The translations under genes and the position numbers were made by a program. Positions 1 to 6,231 of a stretch of 6,499 nucleotides of DNA are shown piece after piece. The DNA is from Coriobacteriaceae bacterium (lineage in GTDB: Bacteria > Actinomycetota > Coriobacteriia > Anaerosomatales > SLCP01), in contig PWVH01000120.1 in the NCBI GenBank assembly GCA_003563465.1, positions 1-6,499 of the forward strand, in the 5' to 3' direction. The notes under the pieces are model-generated. The model worked only from the letters and a program-made list of their open reading frames with translations, searched no databases and was not told where the DNA came from. Numbering within the stretch: the first letter of the stretch is position 1; each line of letters opens with the position of its first letter.

Positions 1-909
1 CGTGTACTCGAGCGTCGACACGGTGGCGTCGTACATGAGGTACTGGATGGCGGTAAGCGCCTGCGAACCGCCGGGGATATCATCGATACCCAGCCCCAGA
101 CGGTGGCCAAAGTGCGTGCTCGCCTGAGCGAACGGCACCTTGTAGGCCTCCAGGTCCGGTACCTCTCCGGCCTTCGCACCGCTGTAGGGCGGTATGAAAG
201 CGCCCGTTGGGGGTGCGAGGTAGAGCGTGTGGCACGTGGCGCAGACTGCGGTGACCGTCTCTTCACGCATGAGTACGTAGTCTCCGGCAGCCTCGTGGAT
301 GTCGTGACATTGCAGACAGACATCGGTGTTCATGCTGTACCCGCCGTGCGGCGAGCCGTGGTAGTCGGGATGGCAGGAAGCGCAATCCGTATCACCCTCG
401 TTCATCGCAGCGATGACGATAGGATCCGTACTGAAGTGGCAGGCCGCACAATCGTCGTGGGGCGCAACCACGAGGGAGTTGCTGTGGCAGGCCTCGCAAC
501 GGGTACCGGCGATCGTGCTCGTGTGAGCGGCAGCGAGATCGTCGGCGCTGTGCTGGGGCATTGCCGGATAGCCCGGGTTGTGACACCAGACGCAGTCGAA
601 ATTGCCGGGCTCTTCCGGAGCCGGCGGGCTGTGGTCTCCGATGCTGATATCGCTGTAGGTCGCCCCGGGATACTCGCCCGGCGCGTGGCAGCCAGGTGTG
701 GAGCAGTTGATCTGTTCGGTGCCCTCGTCGACGTGGTAGCGGCCCGCGTGGCACACCCAGCAGTCCTCGTTCTCGAGAACCAGCTGTGCACCTACGGTAG
801 CCACGCTCAGAAACATGGCTACAAGGAGCGCTCCTAGGAGGATGCCTATCAGCCGACTGCGCCGGACCGAAGAGACCTTCATGCCGGGTTCGGCCTCGTC
901 AAACGCCAT
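1..909 (-). CDS. Multiheme c-type cytochrome, at least eight heme motifs, C-terminus cut by window edge
   Basis: The frame is open from the ATG at 909 to the window edge (303 residues). Residues 1-19 are a charged n-region, 20-35 are hydrophobic, and a signal-peptidase-like site follows VGA at 39-41, so the protein is exported or anchored by this segment. Heme attachment motifs: C50WVCH, C69-H75 (CX4CH), C106VWCH, C138EACH, C154AACH, C176ASCH, C198LQCH and C223ATCH. The last two, with DIH after the first, resemble the doubled-CXXCH arrangement. Ten histidines outside the motifs (59, 93, 120, 129, 151, 184, 187, 205, 266, 269) could be distal ligands, enough for bis-histidine coordination of all eight hemes. 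Residues 228-303 contain no motif. The inferred role is electron transfer outside the cytoplasmic membrane. ATG 909 is preferred over ATG 882 because only the former has a Shine-Dalgarno sequence (GGAGGTG, 9 nt away). Partner and terminal acceptor are unknown. Confidence 0.9.
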   Translation of the reverse strand, partial: MAFDEAEPGMKVSSVRRSRLIGILLGALLVAMFLSVATVGAQLVLENEDCWVCHAGRYHVDEGTEQINCSTPGCHAPGEYPGATYSDISIGDHSPPAPEEPGNFDCVWCHNPGYPAMPQHSADDLAAAHTSTIAGTRCEACHSNSLVVAPHDDCAACHFSTDPIVIAAMNEGDTDCASCHPDYHGSPHGGYSMNTDVCLQCHDIHEAAGDYVLMREETVTAVCATCHTLYLAPPTGAFIPPYSGAKAGEVPDLEAYKVPFAQASTHFGHRLGLGIDDIPGGSQALTAIQYLMYDATVSTLEYT

Positions 910-918
910 CGTACCTGG

Positions 919-925
919 CACCTCC
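919..925 (-). promoter_or_regulatory. Ribosome binding site of the second cytochrome
   Basis: On the minus strand this reads GGAGGTG, nine bases before the ATG at 909. The alternative in-frame ATG at 882 has no purine-rich sequence before it, so this site decides the start. Confidence 0.75.
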
Positions 926-1030
926 TCAAACCTCTGATCGCGTAGCTATCAGCCCAGTGCCGTCGCGTCTTGACGTTCGAGAGGTGCGGGAAGCCGACGA
1001 CGTGTGATGCCCGCTGTATGTGACGCCTGA

Positions 1031-1046
1031 TGTGAATCTTATCACA
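1031..1046. promoter_or_regulatory. CRP/FNR-superfamily operator, perfect palindromic half-sites
   Basis: The sequence is TGTGAATCTTATCACA, that is TGTGA-N6-TCACA, the textbook target of CRP-type regulators (also GlxR-type in actinobacteria). It is centred about 129 bases upstream of the ATG of the second cytochrome, in the 294-base gap between the two cytochrome genes. Further TGTGA half-sites lie at 1003-1007 and 1019-1023 in the same orientation but lack matching partners. I found no convincing -35/-10 pair at the standard class I or class II distance, so whether it activates or represses cannot be read from the sequence. The identity of the regulator is inference. Confidence 0.5.
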
Positions 1047-1141
1047 GACGTGGCCAGTCCCGCAGGCCCTCCGCAGGCCAGAATCCTTCGCATGCCGCAG
1101 CCCGTGCATTGTGCCCGAGGTTGCTATCCAGCCAACGCGAA

Positions 1142-1169
1142 GCGGGCCGACCTGGATGGGTCGGCCCGC
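1142..1169 (-). terminator. GC-rich hairpin after the seven-motif cytochrome gene
   Basis: Two perfectly complementary 11-base arms (GCGGGCCGACC at 1142-1152 and GGTCGGCCCGC at 1159-1169) enclose a six-base loop. The hairpin begins 34 bases past the stop codon of the upstream cytochrome gene. On the minus strand only two T residues follow, so it is an intrinsic terminator without a good U-tract, which is common in GC-rich genomes, or a 3' end stabiliser. It would separate the two cytochromes into different transcripts, or at least lower read-through. Confidence 0.65.
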
Positions 1170-1203
1170 GTGCCGTGCGGGTAGTGCAGTAGCGCCACAG
1201 ACA

Positions 1204-2460
1204 CTACTTGTTGGAGAAGAACCTTGTTGGGTCTCCAGTTCTGGTAGGAGGCTCGGAGCCCTGCCATCCGTGGAAGTAGCTGACGTACCCGTGACACTTC
1301 AGACAGGTGCCATCGTTGATGTTGCCGAGAACGTCTCCGAACCCGACAGCGTTGTCGATTACCGTCCGGGTGTTGATACGATCGTTGCGGTAGTTGTTGA
1401 CCACGGTCGTGTCAGGCACGTAGCCGTCCCACATCAGGGTCGACGTCGGCTCGCCAGAGGCATCGCGATAAGTGCCGTCACCAGCATACATCCAGAGATT
1501 GCCAGCGGACGCGACCTTCTCAGTCGTTTCGAGCATACCAGCAGGACGTACCCACTCCCACACCGTGATGTTGCGGTTCGCGTGCGGCCAGGCAGTGGTG
1601 TTGGTGGCCTTGCCGATCATGTCGTGACAAAGCGAACACCAGCTGTCGCCGGGGGTGAAGATCGAGCTGTGGCAGGTAGAACCGCCGCACGTGCTCGTCC
1701 GGGTCATGGAAGTCCTGTGACCGGTAAAGAGCATATCGAGTGTATCGGGGTCCTCTGGATCGGAGGCGCGTGGCTCTGCATAGCCCCACGTGTTGACCGC
1801 GAACTGCGAGCTGGTATGGCAACCGGACTGACCGCAAAGGTAGCCTGTCACCATCGCTCGCGTACCCTGCTTGCCAGCTGTGGTCAGGTCGCCCCAGTAG
1901 GTGTCGAGGTTGCCCTCGGTCACGCCGCCGCCGAGGTTGCCCGCAGCGATAGCGGCACTCATGCCCTCGTCCAGGGCGGGATTGAGCAGGAAGCTTGCCG
2001 CCACGGCGTAGTCAGAAGCGATACCGCCGTGAATGCCCGCATGGCATGCGCCAGTGCAGTTCTGCCCAGCGTGCGGTCCGCCATCCTCGTAGACGGAAGG
2101 CCACTCGACGAGCAGTTCGGTCGGATTGGCACCGGCTGGCGTATGGCAAGCGACGCATGACTCACCAGCGGCAGTCAAGTACAGGTGATCTCCTACACCC
2201 GCAGTGTCGCGGGCGGAGTAGGCGCGGTGTACCGAGTGGCAAACGGCGCACTTGGTAGTACTCGCCGTGTAGTCGCCGTGTGGACCGGTCTCGTTGCCAT
2301 CTGCATAGAGGTCGGCGATGACGTTAGCGGTAGTCCACGACATGTAACCCGGGAAGTCGCCTTCTTCGGTACCCCAACCTGCGTACATTGCCATCGCGAC
2401 CGAGCTGAAAGCGAACACCAGGACGGTGGCGAGGGCCATGACGAAAAGAACTCTCTTCAT
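1204..2460 (-). CDS. Secreted multiheme c-type cytochrome with seven heme motifs, three non-canonical
   Basis: The protein has 418 residues. Residues 1-24 are a classical signal peptide (KR, then a hydrophobic core, ending VAMA). Heme motifs: C71AVCH, C102VACH, C135TGACH (CX3CH), C209-H215 (CX4CH), C258-H264 (CX4CH), C275SLCH and C386LKCH. The first two form a doubled-CXXCH unit with CHSVH. Eight histidines lie outside the motifs (61, 78, 92, 130, 144, 248, 293, 397), one more than the number of motifs. Heme density is low, about one per 56 mature residues, and residues 280-385 have no motif. Low density and surplus histidine recall extracellular filament cytochromes such as OmcS, but I see no direct sequence match. 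The ATG at 2460 is chosen for its signal peptide and AAAGGAGT site; an in-frame ATG at 2508 with a strong GGAGGTG site would add 16 residues. Function as an electron carrier is secure; the acceptor and any filament are inference. Confidence 0.92.
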   Translation of the reverse strand: MKRVLFVMALATVLVFAFSSVAMAMYAGWGTEEGDFPGYMSWTTANVIADLYADGNETGPHGDYTASTTKCAVCHSVHRAYSARDTAGVGDHLYLTAAGESCVACHTPAGANPTELLVEWPSVYEDGGPHAGQNCTGACHAGIHGGIASDYAVAASFLLNPALDEGMSAAIAAGNLGGGVTEGNLDTYWGDLTTAGKQGTRAMVTGYLCGQSGCHTSSQFAVNTWGYAEPRASDPEDPDTLDMLFTGHRTSMTRTSTCGGSTCHSSIFTPGDSWCSLCHDMIGKATNTTAWPHANRNITVWEWVRPAGMLETTEKVASAGNLWMYAGDGTYRDASGEPTSTLMWDGYVPDTTVVNNYRNDRINTRTVIDNAVGFGDVLGNINDGTCLKCHGYVSYFHGWQGSEPPTRTGDPTRFFSNK

Positions 2461-2467
2461 TCTTCGG

Positions 2468-2475
2468 ACTCCTTT
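2468..2475 (-). promoter_or_regulatory. Ribosome binding site for the preferred start of the seven-motif cytochrome
   Basis: On the minus strand this reads AAAGGAGT, seven bases before the ATG at 2460, which opens directly into a signal peptide. A competing site is described separately at 2514-2520. Confidence 0.65.
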
Positions 2476-2513
2476 GTTCGGAGGATCGAAAGTCGATGTC
2501 ATTCTCATACTCA

Positions 2514-2520
2514 CACCTCC
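2514..2520 (-). promoter_or_regulatory. Second, upstream ribosome binding site in the same frame
   Basis: On the minus strand this reads GGAGGTG, five bases before an in-frame ATG at 2508, with more G/A bases before it. It could start a form of the cytochrome with a 16-residue hydrophilic extension ahead of the signal peptide. Either site may be the true start. Confidence 0.4.
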
Positions 2521-2569
2521 CTCCCGACATTGGCTTTCGTGCGAGGAATCACGATCCCACATAATCTAC

Positions 2570-2598
2570 ACAATACGCCATCTACGCGACAGGGGCAA
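2570..2598 (-). promoter_or_regulatory. Possible sigma-70-type promoter for the seven-motif cytochrome
   Basis: On the minus strand TTGCCC (2598-2593) and TATTGT (2575-2570) are 17 bases apart, each matching four of six consensus bases. It lies about 110 bases before the start codon, and its -35 element overlaps the 3' arm of the palindrome at 2590-2636. Matches this weak occur by chance; treat as a candidate only. Confidence 0.25.
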
Positions 2599-2636
2599 GG
2601 TTCGTTAAGCCATGCTTTGCCAACTAGGAACCCCTG
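2590..2636 (-). terminator. Imperfect 47-base palindrome between the NHL gene and the cytochrome gene
   Basis: Nested complementary arms run from the outside in: CAGGGG/CCCCTG, then TTC/GAA, GTT/AAC and AAGC/GCTT around a three-base loop, with small bulges. An alternative pairing uses GGTTC/GAACC. It begins seven bases after the stop codon of the NHL gene, the usual place for a 3' hairpin, and could end the TPR-NHL transcript. No T-run follows, so simple intrinsic termination is not assured. It could instead be a structured 5' leader of the cytochrome. It does not match a riboswitch class that I can recognise. Confidence 0.45.
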
Positions 2637-2642
2637 CTCAAA

Positions 2643-3908
2643 TCACGTGGGACCGGCACCGCTTTCCACGTCTTGCGCCTCAATCGATGCTGTCTCGCGA
2701 TTCCTGTTCCTGTGCCTCATGATTACCCAAAGAACCAGGATGATAAGCAGGACGACGAGCGGGAAGCAGCACGCCCGCAGCGGACCTGAAAGCAGACGGC
2801 GGGCCGCAGCCAACGGCGATTCCCCCGAATCCGGTAGACGGATTATCTGGGCCCGGCTGTTGCCGGAGTCCGCCACGACGAACCAGTCGTACTCCGCGTC
2901 GTAGTCGATGTCGGCCGGATAGGCGAACTTGCCGTCTTCCCTGCCATATTCGCCCCATTTACCGAGGAAAGAACCGTCCTCGGTGTCGAAAGCGGCAATC
3001 GAGAAGTCGAGCAGGTCGATAACGACCAGGCGTCCCGCTCCGTCGAGAGTGGCGCCCATCGGCACCTGCATGAACGCAGGATACTGTTCGGCATACTCCT
3101 CGAGCTGCTCGGCGGTCACAGGCTCGCCCATGGCCTGGTTGCCCGGAGGCCCGGTCTCGACCATCCACACGCGAAAACCCTCCGCGTCGTACTTGCTGAT
3201 CCGGTTGTTGAAAGAGTCGACGATGTAGGCGTTGCTGTCTTCATCGAGTGCAACGCCGTTTACCTTGTCGAACTGGTCCTCGTCCCTTCCGCGAGTGCCG
3301 ATCACGCCGATGAGTTCGCCGTCGCGGCTGTAGGCGGCAAAACCGGCCTCGGCACCGATGACGGCCATTTCGTTGTTCGCGGCCACGGAAAGCGGTGCAG
3401 GTATGGCGATCGTCTGCTGCAGCGTTAGGTTCTCGTCGTAGACCCTGACCGTGTCGTAGGTGGACTCGGCAACGTATAGCCAGCCGTCGGGTGCCACGGT
3501 GATGCTCGACGGGAAGTTGAAAGTGTCTCCGTCTCCCGAATCACCGGAGAACTCCTGCAAGAAGCGGCCGGAGCCATCGTACTTCACCAGCCGGAACCTG
3601 ATCTGGTCCGACACCCAAAGCGCTCCCTCGTCGGGATCTACGGCCACCGATGCGGGCTCCGTCATCTGACTGATATCGGGCCCGTATCCGTAGATCGACC
3701 TCACCCAAGTCACGCCTCCGAGATCTTCTTGACTGGGGATTCCCGCAGGTCGAATGAGCTGAGTCAGGAGGAAAGTGGTGATCAGCAGGATGATGATGAG
3801 GATGACGATGAGCGCCGTGAGTATCCTGCGCCCACGCTTGGAGACGTACTCCTGCTCCTCGCGGTCGGGCAGTTCGATCCCGAACTCGTCGTAGGTGCTC
3901 CCGGCCAT
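2643..3908 (-). CDS. Membrane-anchored NHL-repeat six-bladed beta-propeller protein
   Basis: The protein has 421 residues. Residues 1-28 are charged and end in KRGRR, and 30-52 are a strongly hydrophobic membrane span. Residues 83-360 contain about six NHL-type blades, starting near 84, 132, 170, 216, 282 and 330, with the usual pattern of a conserved proline or glycine, V-x-D or V-A-P, a D-G turn, and phrases such as VDSFNNRISKYD (230-241) and VADSGNSRAQII (345-356). A second span at about 380-397 is followed by RHRNRNR. The positive-inside rule places both ends in the cytoplasm and the propeller outside. NHL propellers usually bind proteins or other ligands; no catalytic site is evident. 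Its ATG abuts the stop codon of the TPR gene, so the two are translationally coupled, and two cytochromes follow. I infer a cell-surface docking or assembly role in electron transfer. No exact function is recognised. Confidence 0.9.
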   Translation of the reverse strand: MAGSTYDEFGIELPDREEQEYVSKRGRRILTALIVILIIILLITTFLLTQLIRPAGIPSQEDLGGVTWVRSIYGYGPDISQMTEPASVAVDPDEGALWVSDQIRFRLVKYDGSGRFLQEFSGDSGDGDTFNFPSSITVAPDGWLYVAESTYDTVRVYDENLTLQQTIAIPAPLSVAANNEMAVIGAEAGFAAYSRDGELIGVIGTRGRDEDQFDKVNGVALDEDSNAYIVDSFNNRISKYDAEGFRVWMVETGPPGNQAMGEPVTAEQLEEYAEQYPAFMQVPMGATLDGAGRLVVIDLLDFSIAAFDTEDGSFLGKWGEYGREDGKFAYPADIDYDAEYDWFVVADSGNSRAQIIRLPDSGESPLAAARRLLSGPLRACCFPLVVLLIILVLWVIMRHRNRNRETASIEAQDVESGAGPT

Positions 3909-4760
3909 CTACTCACCTGCTCCGATCTCTTGTAGCCCTTCGCGTGCCTCTTCGAAATCCGGCACGTAACGAAGCGCTTCGCGGTAGTCCGCTTCGGCGC
4001 CTTCGAGATCGCCCATCTGAGTCTTCAGATACGCCCGGTCTACCAGTATGCCAGCCGCCTGAGGATTGTCCTCGAGATAGACGTCGAGCATCTCGATGCC
4101 CTCGGCCCACCGTGACTGCTCCCGGTATATAGCTGCCTTGCTAGTCGCACTGAAATAGTAATTGTCATGGATGCCGAAGGCCATCGCCCAGTTCGGCCCC
4201 TCTGCGTCGCCCCGCTGCAGTTCTTCTTCGTATGCCGCCCGGGTCAACTCCATTACCTCGGTAAAGGCGTCGAGGGCTTCATCGTAGCGGCCCTGCGCGG
4301 TGTAGAGAACCCCGGTGCAGTAGAGCATGTTCGCGCCCCGCGACTGGTCAAGCGCGCCGTTGGCGTCTACCTGCTCGATCATGGTTCTGGCCCTCTGGTA
4401 CTGCGAGTCGGCGATGAGCGCAAGTATGTAGGATTGCCAGTGCTCGATGGTAGCGTCCTCGGCGCGGGTGGCCGACTCCCAAGCCATGACGTCGCGCTCG
4501 GCTACGGTTCGCGGAGCAGTCGGAGTGAGCAAACCCATATAGAGAGCGGAGATGACGGTCAGCAGGTAGAGGATGACGAGCACCAGGGCGCCTATGCCCA
4601 TCGCGCGCACCCGGCGATCCTCCCACATGGAGCGCTTGCGCCTGCGCACCCGTCTGGAGCGAACTGCACTGTCGCCGGTACCGGTCTCTGGCGAGCCGGA
4701 GCCGGCCCCAGGCACACCGCTGTGCCTGTAGGCATCGTCCCGCTCGATCGGTTCGTCCAT
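3909..4760 (-). CDS. Membrane-anchored tetratricopeptide repeat (TPR) protein
   Basis: The protein has 283 residues. Residues 1-53 are hydrophilic and end in a very basic stretch (RSRRVRRRKR at 34-43), residues 55-77 are a single membrane span, and the rest should face outward by the positive-inside rule. About four TPR helix pairs can be seen: 107-136, 144-175 (LYTAQGRYDEALDAF), 204-235 (AAIYREQSRWAEGIEML) and 236-270 (TQMGDLEGAEADYREALRY). TPRs are protein-binding scaffolds. The ATG at 4760 is chosen over a TTG three bases earlier because GGAGGT stands five bases before it. The stop codon TAG touches the ATG of the NHL gene with no intervening base. I infer that the pair acts together, perhaps in assembly or positioning of the cytochromes encoded next. 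The exact function is not recognised. Confidence 0.88.
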   Translation of the reverse strand: MDEPIERDDAYRHSGVPGAGSGSPETGTGDSAVRSRRVRRRKRSMWEDRRVRAMGIGALVLVILYLLTVISALYMGLLTPTAPRTVAERDVMAWESATRAEDATIEHWQSYILALIADSQYQRARTMIEQVDANGALDQSRGANMLYCTGVLYTAQGRYDEALDAFTEVMELTRAAYEEELQRGDAEGPNWAMAFGIHDNYYFSATSKAAIYREQSRWAEGIEMLDVYLEDNPQAAGILVDRAYLKTQMGDLEGAEADYREALRYVPDFEEAREGLQEIGAGE

Positions 4761-4765
4761 CAACG

Positions 4766-4771
4766 ACCTCC
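4766..4771 (-). promoter_or_regulatory. Ribosome binding site of the TPR gene
   Basis: On the minus strand this reads GGAGGT, five bases from the ATG at 4760. It is too close to the TTG at 4763 for that codon to be the start. The rest of the 182-base gap up to leuC holds no clear promoter that I can see. Confidence 0.75.
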
Positions 4772-4903
4772 ATGAAGCCAGGTCGGCGTACGTGCGGGCT
4801 GGTTAGTGATTCGGACGACGCTCAGGCTATCACAGCTTGCCCGTTTCACCTCACGCTGCAATCGAGTCCGCAGATTCGACACGATCTGTCTCGCAAATCG
4901 CGT

Positions 4904-4934
4904 GCCGCCGCGCGTCTTGGGTCAACCTGGCGGC
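4904..4934 (-). terminator. Weak inverted repeat after leuC
   Basis: GCCGCC (4934-4929 on the minus strand) can pair with GGCGGC (4909-4904) around a 19-base loop, starting eight bases after the leuC stop codon. The loop is long and there is no T-run, so it is only a weak terminator candidate. Six-base pairings of this composition are frequent in GC-rich DNA. Confidence 0.2.
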
Positions 4935-4942
4935 CTGCCGAG

Positions 4943-6211
4943 CTATTCCAGGTCCTCCGGCACCGCGATGTGCCCTGCGACCGCCGTTGCAGCCGCTACC
5001 GCAGGCGAACTCAAGTAGACCTCGCTCGCAGGGTCGCCCATGCGGCCGACGAAGTTGCGGTTAGTCGTGGCCACAGCCCGCTCTCCCGCTGCAAGTACGC
5101 CCATGTGCCCGCCGAGGCACGGCCCGCAGGTGGGCGTGGAGACCGCGGCGTTGGCATCGAGGAAGATATCGGTCAGCCCCTCGCGTATGCATGCGCGATA
5201 GACCTCTTGGGTGGCCGGGATGATGATGAGCCGCACGCGATCGTGCGCCTTGCGGCCCTTTAGCACATCGGCGGCGATACGCATGTCTTCGAGACGCCCG
5301 TTCGTGCACGAGCCGATCACGACCTGGTCGACCCAGATGTCGCGCGATTCCTCGGCAAGGCGTGTGTTCGAGGGAAGGTGCGGGAAGGAGACTGTGGGCT
5401 TGAGAGCCGACGCATCGATCTCGATGATGCGAGCGTACTCGGCGTCCGGATCGCTCGCGTACTCGGTCCATGGCCGCTCGGCACGGCTCTCGACGTAAGC
5501 GCGGGTAGTATCGTCGACGGCGATGATGCCCGACTTGCCGCCGGCCTCGATGGCCATGTTGCAGATGGTCATGCGGTCGTCCATGCCAAGCGAGTCGATG
5601 CTCGGACCCGTGAACTCCATCGCCTGGTAGAGAGCACCGTCGACGCCGATCATGCCGATGATGTGCAGGATGAGGTCCTTGCCCGAGACCCACTCGCCGA
5701 ACTCGCCGCTTACCTCGAACTTGATCGAGGCAGGCACCTTGAACCACGTCTCGCCGGTCGCCATGCCGGCGGCGGCGTCGGTGGAGCCCACGCCGGTCGC
5801 AAACGCGCCCAGCGCACCGTAGGTGCAGGTGTGGCTGTCCGCACCGATGATGACATCGCCGGGCACTACCACGCCCTGCTCGGGCAGAAGCGCGTGCTCC
5901 ACGCCCATACAACCGATCTCGTAGTAGTGAGAGATTCCCTGCTCGCTGGCGAAGTCGCGCATGGTTTTGGCCTGCTCGGCGCTCTTGATGTCTTTGTTGG
6001 GCGTGTAGTGGTCGGGCACGAGCGCGACGCGCTCGGGATCCCAGACCCGCTCGGCCCCGGTGCGCCGGAACTCACGGATGGCGATGGGGGCCGTAACGTC
6101 GTTTGCGAGAACGATATCGAGCGAGCAGTTGATGAGCTGCCCTGGCTCGACTCCCTCGAGGCCCGCGTGGGCGGCGAGTATCTTCTCGGTGATCGTCATG
6201 GGACGAGGCAT
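4943..6211 (-). CDS. leuC: 3-isopropylmalate dehydratase large subunit (aconitase superfamily)
   Basis: With its small-subunit partner LeuD, this cytoplasmic enzyme isomerises 2-isopropylmalate to 3-isopropylmalate in leucine synthesis, using a [4Fe-4S] cluster. The protein has 422 residues, typical of the shorter archaeal-type LeuC/HacA family also common in bacteria; the Escherichia coli form is about 466. Cluster cysteines are C302 in GSCTNGR, and C362 and C365 in CGPCLGGH. Other family signatures are DHYTPNKD (67-74), GADSHTCTYGALGAFATGVG (123-142) and TTNRNFVGRMGDP (382-394). Every key residue is present, so it should be active. Substrate choice in this family is set largely by the small subunit, which is not in the window, so a homoaconitase or citramalate-pathway role cannot be excluded. 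The start at 6211 has AAGGAG six bases before it. The downstream gene is not leuD. Confidence 0.9.
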   Translation of the reverse strand: MPRPMTITEKILAAHAGLEGVEPGQLINCSLDIVLANDVTAPIAIREFRRTGAERVWDPERVALVPDHYTPNKDIKSAEQAKTMRDFASEQGISHYYEIGCMGVEHALLPEQGVVVPGDVIIGADSHTCTYGALGAFATGVGSTDAAAGMATGETWFKVPASIKFEVSGEFGEWVSGKDLILHIIGMIGVDGALYQAMEFTGPSIDSLGMDDRMTICNMAIEAGGKSGIIAVDDTTRAYVESRAERPWTEYASDPDAEYARIIEIDASALKPTVSFPHLPSNTRLAEESRDIWVDQVVIGSCTNGRLEDMRIAADVLKGRKAHDRVRLIIIPATQEVYRACIREGLTDIFLDANAAVSTPTCGPCLGGHMGVLAAGERAVATTNRNFVGRMGDPASEVYLSSPAVAAATAVAGHIAVPEDLE

Positions 6212-6231
6212 GCGTGGCTCCTTCTCGAGCG

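Noticed and set aside
103..837. Plus-strand open frame of 244 codons
   Set aside because: It runs antisense to the second cytochrome, whose frame carries eight heme motifs and a signal segment; long antisense frames are expected in GC-rich coding DNA.
826..882. Twin-arginine export signal in the second cytochrome (SVRRSRL)
   Set aside because: The pattern lacks the S/T-R-R-x-F-L-K arrangement, and c-type cytochromes receive heme after Sec export; an ordinary Sec signal or anchor explains the segment.
1060..1079. Direct repeat CCGCAGGCC (1060-1068 and 1071-1079)
   Set aside because: It is a short, GC-rich, low-complexity repeat without symmetry or a clear link to a promoter; likely chance.
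879..1109. Minus-strand 76-codon frame in the gap between the cytochromes
   Set aside because: It overlaps the start of the second cytochrome out of frame, spans the CRP-type palindrome and has no recognisable features.
1111..2160. Plus-strand open frame of 349 codons
   Set aside because: It is antisense to the seven-motif cytochrome, has no recognisable domain and starts inside the terminator-bearing gap.
2590..2640. Cyclic-dinucleotide (GEMM) riboswitch before the cytochrome, suggested by a GCAAAGC string on the minus strand
   Set aside because: The surrounding GEMM core is missing: no GNRA-capped first stem and no tetraloop receptor segment after it. The string alone is not enough.
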